A stretch of 9,884 nucleotides of DNA, taken from positions 1 to 9,884 of the forward strand of contig DYKW01000055.1 in NCBI GenBank assembly GCA_020722405.1. Reading direction: 5' to 3'. The stretch's first letter is position 1; the number at the start of each line of letters is the position of its first letter. This stretch comes from Anaerolinea thermophila. Lineage in GTDB: Bacteria; Chloroflexota; Anaerolineae; Anaerolineales; DRKV01. The notes beneath the pieces were generated by a model. That model was not told the origin of the DNA. It saw only the letters and a program-made list of their open reading frames with translations, and made no database searches. Positions 6,664 through 9,884 of this stretch are shown in pieces. The position numbers and the translations under genes were made by a program.

Positions 6664-8061
6664 ATGCAAATCGCATTTCATGGTGCTGCACAAACGGTAA
6701 CAGGCTCTCAACACCTGATAAGCATAAATGGCGCAAACATCTTGCTGGATTGCGGCCTGTATCAGGGGCGGCGGAAAGATGCTTACGAGCGCAACCAAAC
6801 CTTCAAGTTCGACATCCACAGCCTGAATGCGGTATTGCTTTCACATGCCCACATCGACCACAGCGGCAATTTGCCCAACCTGGTAAAACAGGGCTACCAC
6901 GGCCCGATCTATGCCACACACGTCACTACACACCTGGTAGACGTCATGTTGCGTGATGCCGGGCACATTCAGGAAGCCGACGCACAATTTGTGAACAAAA
7001 TTCGTGCTCGACGCGGGCAGCGTCCTATCGAGCCGCTATACACCATCGAGGATGCCATACGGGTAAACGAGTTCTTTCGCCCCTGTGAATTCAACAAGTC
7101 TTTTGATGTTGCACCGGGTGTGCAAGCACAATTTGTGCCTGCCGGACATATTTTGGGTGCTGCTGCCATCGTATTAGATGTCGAAGAACGCGGTCGCCGC
7201 TTTCGTTTATGGTTCTCCGGGGATGTCGGACGTTGCAGCTTGCCCCTTGTCCCCGACCCCGTGCTGCCTCAAGAGGCCGACTATTTGATTATGGAATGCA
7301 CCTATGGGCACAAAGCGCATCGTGACCCAACCCAAGCCGCTGAAGAACTCGAGAGAGTCGTTCAAAAGACACTGAATCGCGGCGGCAAGGTGATTATCCC
7401 AGCCTTTGCCGTTGGACGCACCCAGGAATTAGTCTACTATTTGCATGAAATGATGGACCAAGGCACCATCCCTACGATACCCGTTTATGTAGATAGTCCG
7501 CTGGCAGTAAATATTACCGATATTTACCAAGAGTATCCAGAGTATTTCGATGAAGAAGCACATGCCTTCATGTCCCATGACAAACATTGGTCTGCGTTAA
7601 ATTTCCCATCACTGCATTACACCCGTTCGGTGGCTGAATCCAAAGCCATCAACGACCACCAAGGCCCGGCAATAATTATCTCTGCTTCGGGAATGGCTGA
7701 AACCGGGCGCATTCTCCACCATTTGCGCAATAACATCATGGACAAGCGGAATACGATTTTGATTGTCTCGTGGCAAGCGCCATACACCCTGGGCCGGCGG
7801 CTGGCTGATAAGGAACAGCGCGTCAAGATTTTCGGTGAGACTTACACTCGCCGGGCAGAGGTGGTCACCATTGGTGGTTTTTCGGCACATGCCGGACGGG
7901 ATATGCTACTAGAGTATGCCGCTGCCAGCCGTGAGACATTGAAGCAAATTTTTCTGGTACATGGCGAACCTGATTCTGGTGCAGCGCTACAAGAGGGATT
8001 GCGTGAAGAAAAAATATCCCCTGTTTTTTACCCCGGATTGCATTCTTGTGTGGAAATTTAA
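6664..8061 (+). CDS. Metallo-beta-lactamase-fold ribonuclease (beta-CASP family)
   Basis: A 465-residue RNA-metabolising MBL-fold hydrolase of the beta-CASP group (relatives: CPSF-73/Ysh1 and Thermus TTHA0252). Zinc ligands are visible: HAHIDH at 61-66 (His61, His63, Asp65, His66), His162 in PAGHILGA, and Asp187 in FSGDVG. The beta-CASP insert shows motif A around Glu211 (MECTYG), IPAFAVGRTQE (245-255), motif B His at 352/353 (GRILHHL) and motif C His409 in GFSAHAG; LVHGE (431-435) follows. The usual Asp after SAHA is Gly411 here. No KH domain is attached. The start is supported by AAGGAG at 6651-6656, 7 nt before the ATG. It likely processes or degrades RNA in the cytoplasm, fitting RNase D upstream and a tRNA gene downstream. 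Endo- versus exonuclease activity cannot be told. Confidence 0.93.
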   Translation: MQIAFHGAAQTVTGSQHLISINGANILLDCGLYQGRRKDAYERNQTFKFDIHSLNAVLLSHAHIDHSGNLPNLVKQGYHGPIYATHVTTHLVDVMLRDAGHIQEADAQFVNKIRARRGQRPIEPLYTIEDAIRVNEFFRPCEFNKSFDVAPGVQAQFVPAGHILGAAAIVLDVEERGRRFRLWFSGDVGRCSLPLVPDPVLPQEADYLIMECTYGHKAHRDPTQAAEELERVVQKTLNRGGKVIIPAFAVGRTQELVYYLHEMMDQGTIPTIPVYVDSPLAVNITDIYQEYPEYFDEEAHAFMSHDKHWSALNFPSLHYTRSVAESKAINDHQGPAIIISASGMAETGRILHHLRNNIMDKRNTILIVSWQAPYTLGRRLADKEQRVKIFGETYTRRAEVVTIGGFSAHAGRDMLLEYAAASRETLKQIFLVHGEPDSGAALQEGLREEKISPVFYPGLHSCVEI

Positions 8062-8073
8062 GTTAATTTCTGC

Positions 8074-8079
8074 TATAAT
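8074..8079 (+). promoter_or_regulatory. Promoter -10 of the tRNA-Ser gene
   Basis: TATAAT at 8074-8079 is preceded by TGC, giving an extended -10 (TGnTATAAT). A fair -35 candidate, TGGAAA at 8051-8056, lies 17 bp upstream inside the last codons of the ribonuclease gene. Transcription would start near 8086, about 5 nt before the mature tRNA. This lets the tRNA be made independently of the upstream operon. Confidence 0.75.
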
Positions 8080-8090
8080 GCGCTGCGCCC

Positions 8091-8178
8091 GGAGAGGTGC
8101 CGGAGTGGACGAACGGGACGGTCTCGAAAACCGTTGTGGCCCTTTGGACCACCGTGGGTTCGAATCCCACCCTCTCCG
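8091..8178 (+). tRNA. tRNA-Ser (anticodon CGA)
   Basis: A complete class II tRNA. The acceptor stem GGAGAGG (8091-8097) pairs with CCTCTCC (8171-8177), and the discriminator is G8178 as expected for serine. The anticodon stem ACGGT/ACCGT (8118-8122, 8130-8134) encloses the loop CTCGAAA, giving anticodon CGA at 8125-8127, which reads UCG. The long variable arm (about 8135-8153, GTGG with CCAC) is typical for serine, and the T arm GTGGG-TTCGAAT-CCCAC spans 8154-8170. The CCA tail is not encoded: G8178 is followed by CAG, so a CCA-adding enzyme is needed. Confidence 0.96.
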
Positions 8179-8203
8179 CAGAATAAATTGGGACTTTCGC
8201 TGA

Positions 8204-8242
8204 GCGTATGTAGGACAGGCTAGAAAGCCCGTCCTGCATCGC
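8204..8242. repeat. Imperfect palindrome downstream of the tRNA
   Basis: AGGACAGGCT (8212-8221) pairs with AGCCCGTCCT (8226-8235) with one A/C mismatch across a 4-nt loop AGAA. The stem extends to 8204 and 8242 through a G-T pair and one bulged T (8207). There is no T-tract behind it, so it is not a terminator by itself. It resembles the short palindromic intergenic repeats seen in several Chloroflexota, but this is from memory; only one copy is in the window. Confidence 0.55.
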
Positions 8243-8266
8243 ACTAGCGGAAACCCACCAAATGCG

Positions 8267-8305
<39 letters not shown>

Positions 8306-8313
8306 CGTGTCCG

Positions 8314-8351
8314 TTCCCCTCTCTCTTCGGCAAAGGGATTAGGGTGAGGGT
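8314..8351. repeat. Probable degraded dispersed intergenic repeat
   Basis: The stretch CCCCTCTCTCTTCGG then CAAAGGGATTAGGGTGAGGG looks like the widespread bacterial intergenic repeat in which CCCTCTCC is followed by its complement and then by TTAGGGTGAGGG. The inverted part is imperfect here. Only one copy is present, so its repetitive nature is an inference from general familiarity. Confidence 0.45.
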
Positions 8352-8386
8352 AGGTAGTTACCAATTTTTTTTATGGAAAACTGTGC

Positions 8387-8638
8387 CTACGTAGCCGATT
8401 CGTCGGCAGTTTCAGGCAGCATACCTTCCAGAATAATCTCCAGTGCCATGGTGTGACTACAGCGCCCACGCGTTTGGAAGAAATCACAACTGCAATGCCA
8501 GGTGCCTTCATCCATTGTAACCGTGTGTACATTGTTCGTGCCTTGGAAGGTAACTTTCATTGCATGAAATGTTATGCGGTCGCGTTCTTCAGCATAACGT
8601 TTTGCTTTCTGTAATTTTCCAATCATACCATAATCCAT
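8387..8638 (-). CDS. Small SWIM zinc-finger protein
   Basis: An 83-residue protein with the SWIM zinc-binding pattern C-x-C-x8-C-x-H: Cys49, Cys51, Cys60 and His62 in the region WHCSCDFFQTRGRCSHTMAL. The preceding residues (about 22-46) form the strands that usually lead into SWIM, and the end (ETADESAT) is acidic and probably unstructured. SWIM domains bind DNA or proteins; in free-standing small forms the role is unknown. The ATG at 8638 is supported by AAAGGAG (complement of 8647-8653), 8 nt upstream. The gene lies tail-to-tail with the tRNA transcript, and upstream of it are a terminator-like palindrome and a promoter that may control it. The domain call is firm, the function open. Confidence 0.88.
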   Translation of the reverse strand: MDYGMIGKLQKAKRYAEERDRITFHAMKVTFQGTNNVHTVTMDEGTWHCSCDFFQTRGRCSHTMALEIILEGMLPETADESAT

Positions 8639-8640
8639 AC

Positions 8641-8760
8641 CTAAAACTCCTTTCTGAAGATGGGGATTACTTTTTCACCGGAGGCAGATGATAAAAAGGC
8701 ACGCGCGCGTGCCTTTTTATTACCACTAGGGAGAATTGTTGTATCGTACAATCTGCTCAA
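8641..8760 (-). other. Possible 39-codon leader reading frame before the SWIM gene
   Basis: A TTG codon at 8760-8758 opens a frame of 39 codons ending in TAG at 8643-8641, two bases before the SWIM ATG and overlapping its ribosome binding site. GGAGGT (complement of 8770-8775) lies about 10 nt before the TTG. The frame runs straight through the 30-bp palindrome at 8691-8720, which encodes KARARAFL. Translation of the frame would open the hairpin. A frame of this length is not improbable by chance, and no known protein is recognised, so this is a candidate only. Confidence 0.2.
8691..8720. terminator. Perfect 30-bp palindrome, bidirectional terminator type
   Basis: Each half of 8691-8720 is the exact reverse complement of the other (ATAAAAAGGCACGCG and its complement). 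As RNA in either direction it forms a GC-rich stem GGCACG/CGTGCC with a CGCG loop, preceded by A5 and followed by T5. For the - strand it lies about 130 bp after the GNAT stop, and between the promoter at 8787-8815 and the SWIM start. It may therefore end GNAT transcripts, attenuate SWIM transcripts, or both. Confidence 0.8.
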
Positions 8761-8786
8761 AATAGATCTACCTCCAATATATTATC

Positions 8787-8815
8787 AGTATACGCTGATT
8801 TGATGCACTCGTCAA
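8787..8815 (-). promoter_or_regulatory. Near-consensus sigma70-type promoter facing the SWIM gene
   Basis: On the - strand TTGACG (complement of 8810-8815) and TATACT (complement of 8787-8792) are separated by exactly 17 bp, each with one mismatch to consensus. Transcription would begin near 8780, just before a GGAGGT element. The first gene downstream is SWIM at 8638, but the perfect palindromic terminator lies between. It is located between the GNAT stop (8852) and that terminator. Confidence 0.7.
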
Positions 8816-8851
8816 CTATAAAAAAACAGCGATTACATTACAATTGCTATG

Positions 8852-9841
8852 TCACGACCGCAACTGCATCCACAACAAGGTTTGATGCTGTCTAAAACCA
8901 TATTGGGGAATGATTTCCGCCCCGTACTCAGACGGATAGTCGAGCGCCAAACGGTGATGTCCAAGAAAGTGCTGGGTTGCAAAACTCAATAGCGCCGGCA
9001 AGCCAAGATGCTCGTAATGGGGAGGCACACTTAACCAGATATAGGAATGCTGTCCGGCCCCTGCCTGCCACGTTAGTACGCCAAGAAGTTTTCCATGGAA
9101 GCGCAAACTCCATTGGCGGATAAAATGCCCATTCCATAGTCGGTGCAACCAACCCAATGGGCCAGGTTGCTGGGCGCGCACATCAATGGGCAGCAGCCAT
9201 TGAAGATGCTCCGGATAGGTCTGTAAAAACCAGCGACGCTGCAGAGACCAATCCGACGATTTTCGAGAGGTGATTTTCATGCCATCTGGGAGGCGCATCC
9301 CTTTCTCTTCCCCGGTACTATACCAGGTGTCTCGAGAAGCACGCGTCACAAAACCCAGGCTATGATAGAGTGTGATGGCAGAGGTATTTTCTGCCCGTAC
9401 TTGCAACCAGGGAGGTTGTGAACTGTGTTGATGGGCATAGGTTATACATGCTTGCATCAATGTCCGGCCAATGCCCCGGTGGCGGTGCTCCGGTAGTACC
9501 GCCACATTGGCAATCAAGTAAATCCGCCGGTAATGTTTTCTAAAAAGGATCAAACTGGCGTTCCCTACGATTTGCCCCTTTTCCTCCCAAACGAAACCGG
9601 CTGTTGGCACGGGACTGTTCAAAATTCCATGCGTTGCCATGCGCAACATTTGGGGACTACGAGCCACCATGCGCAATTGGCGTATATAGCCTCTATCGCT
9701 GCCCATCGTATCGGCAAAGCATTGTTCTATGATATTGGCAATGTCCATCAAGTCGTTGCTAGCCCGGAATGGTCGCAGACATCGACGGATATCGCGTGTA
9801 GTAACCAATGTTGTCATCGTTCTCTTTACATAGGGTATCAT
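8852..9841 (-). CDS. Two-domain GNAT acetyltransferase
   Basis: A 329-residue protein with an N-terminal GNAT domain (about 20-170) and a second, GNAT-like half (about 188-329). The first has the acetyl-CoA motif RHRGIGRTLM (120-129), preceded by IANVAVLPEH and followed by RAENTSAITLYHSLGF (149-164, Tyr159). In the second half the equivalent place (about 267-290, YIWLSVPPHYEHLGLPALL) lacks the R/Q-x-x-G-x-G signature, so it probably does not bind acetyl-CoA and may serve in substrate binding or dimer formation. This tandem layout is known in mycothiol synthase-like and other GNAT proteins. The substrate is unknown. The ATG at 9841 has no clear ribosome binding site; the in-frame ATG at 9817 has AAAGAGA just ahead and is an equally good start. 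The gene ends 130 bp before the palindromic terminator. Confidence 0.82.
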   Translation of the reverse strand: MIPYVKRTMTTLVTTRDIRRCLRPFRASNDLMDIANIIEQCFADTMGSDRGYIRQLRMVARSPQMLRMATHGILNSPVPTAGFVWEEKGQIVGNASLILFRKHYRRIYLIANVAVLPEHRHRGIGRTLMQACITYAHQHSSQPPWLQVRAENTSAITLYHSLGFVTRASRDTWYSTGEEKGMRLPDGMKITSRKSSDWSLQRRWFLQTYPEHLQWLLPIDVRAQQPGPLGWLHRLWNGHFIRQWSLRFHGKLLGVLTWQAGAGQHSYIWLSVPPHYEHLGLPALLSFATQHFLGHHRLALDYPSEYGAEIIPQYGFRQHQTLLWMQLRS

Positions 9842-9884
9842 CTCAAAAAGAAGGGGAAACGTCCCGAAGGTTTCTTCAAAAAAC

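Noticed and set aside
9845..9880. GGGA/TCCC inverted repeat with A/T-rich flanks at the right edge
   Set aside because: Only a 4-bp stem; flanking repeats are direct (CCTTC twice on the - strand), so no stable hairpin or terminator is supported.

Overview
The window reads like bacterial chromosome of moderate GC content (roughly half G+C by eye). The best guess for its source is a member of the Chloroflexota, probably Anaerolineae-like. This is an inference from the small SWIM zinc-finger protein, the separate amidase and synthetase genes for NAD synthesis, the protease-less NfeD next to a slipin, and short GC-rich palindromic repeats between genes. No marker gene in the window settles it.

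Left part (1-3175). Two copies of a 16-bp palindrome lie at the left edge. A predicted lipoprotein of the SIMPL/DUF541 family follows on the + strand and ends at a strong intrinsic terminator. On the - strand, an amidase-like gene and an NH3-type NAD+ synthetase gene overlap by 4 bp and together should make a glutamine-dependent NAD synthetase. A shrunken remnant of an MFS transporter gene lies just downstream of the synthetase.

Middle part (3176-8061). A short divergent promoter region separates the NAD genes from five + strand genes, probably one transcription unit: NfeD-type membrane protein, slipin (SPFH/stomatin family), GNAT acetyltransferase, RNase D, and a beta-CASP metallo-beta-lactamase-fold ribonuclease. 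The first two are a known functional pair in membrane quality control or microdomains. The last two are RNA-processing nucleases. The close spacing (14-bp overlap, 8-bp gap, 33-bp gap) suggests co-expression.

Right part (8062-9884). A tRNA-Ser(CGA) gene has its own promoter at the stop codon of the ribonuclease gene. It is followed by a cluster of three intergenic repeat or hairpin elements, one of which looks like the tRNA terminator. On the - strand lie a small SWIM zinc-finger protein and a two-domain GNAT protein. Between them are a near-consensus promoter, a perfect 30-bp palindrome that would act as a terminator, and a possible 39-codon leader reading frame running through that palindrome. 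This arrangement resembles an attenuator and is the least ordinary part of the window. I did not see a defence system, CRISPR array, insertion sequence or prophage gene.
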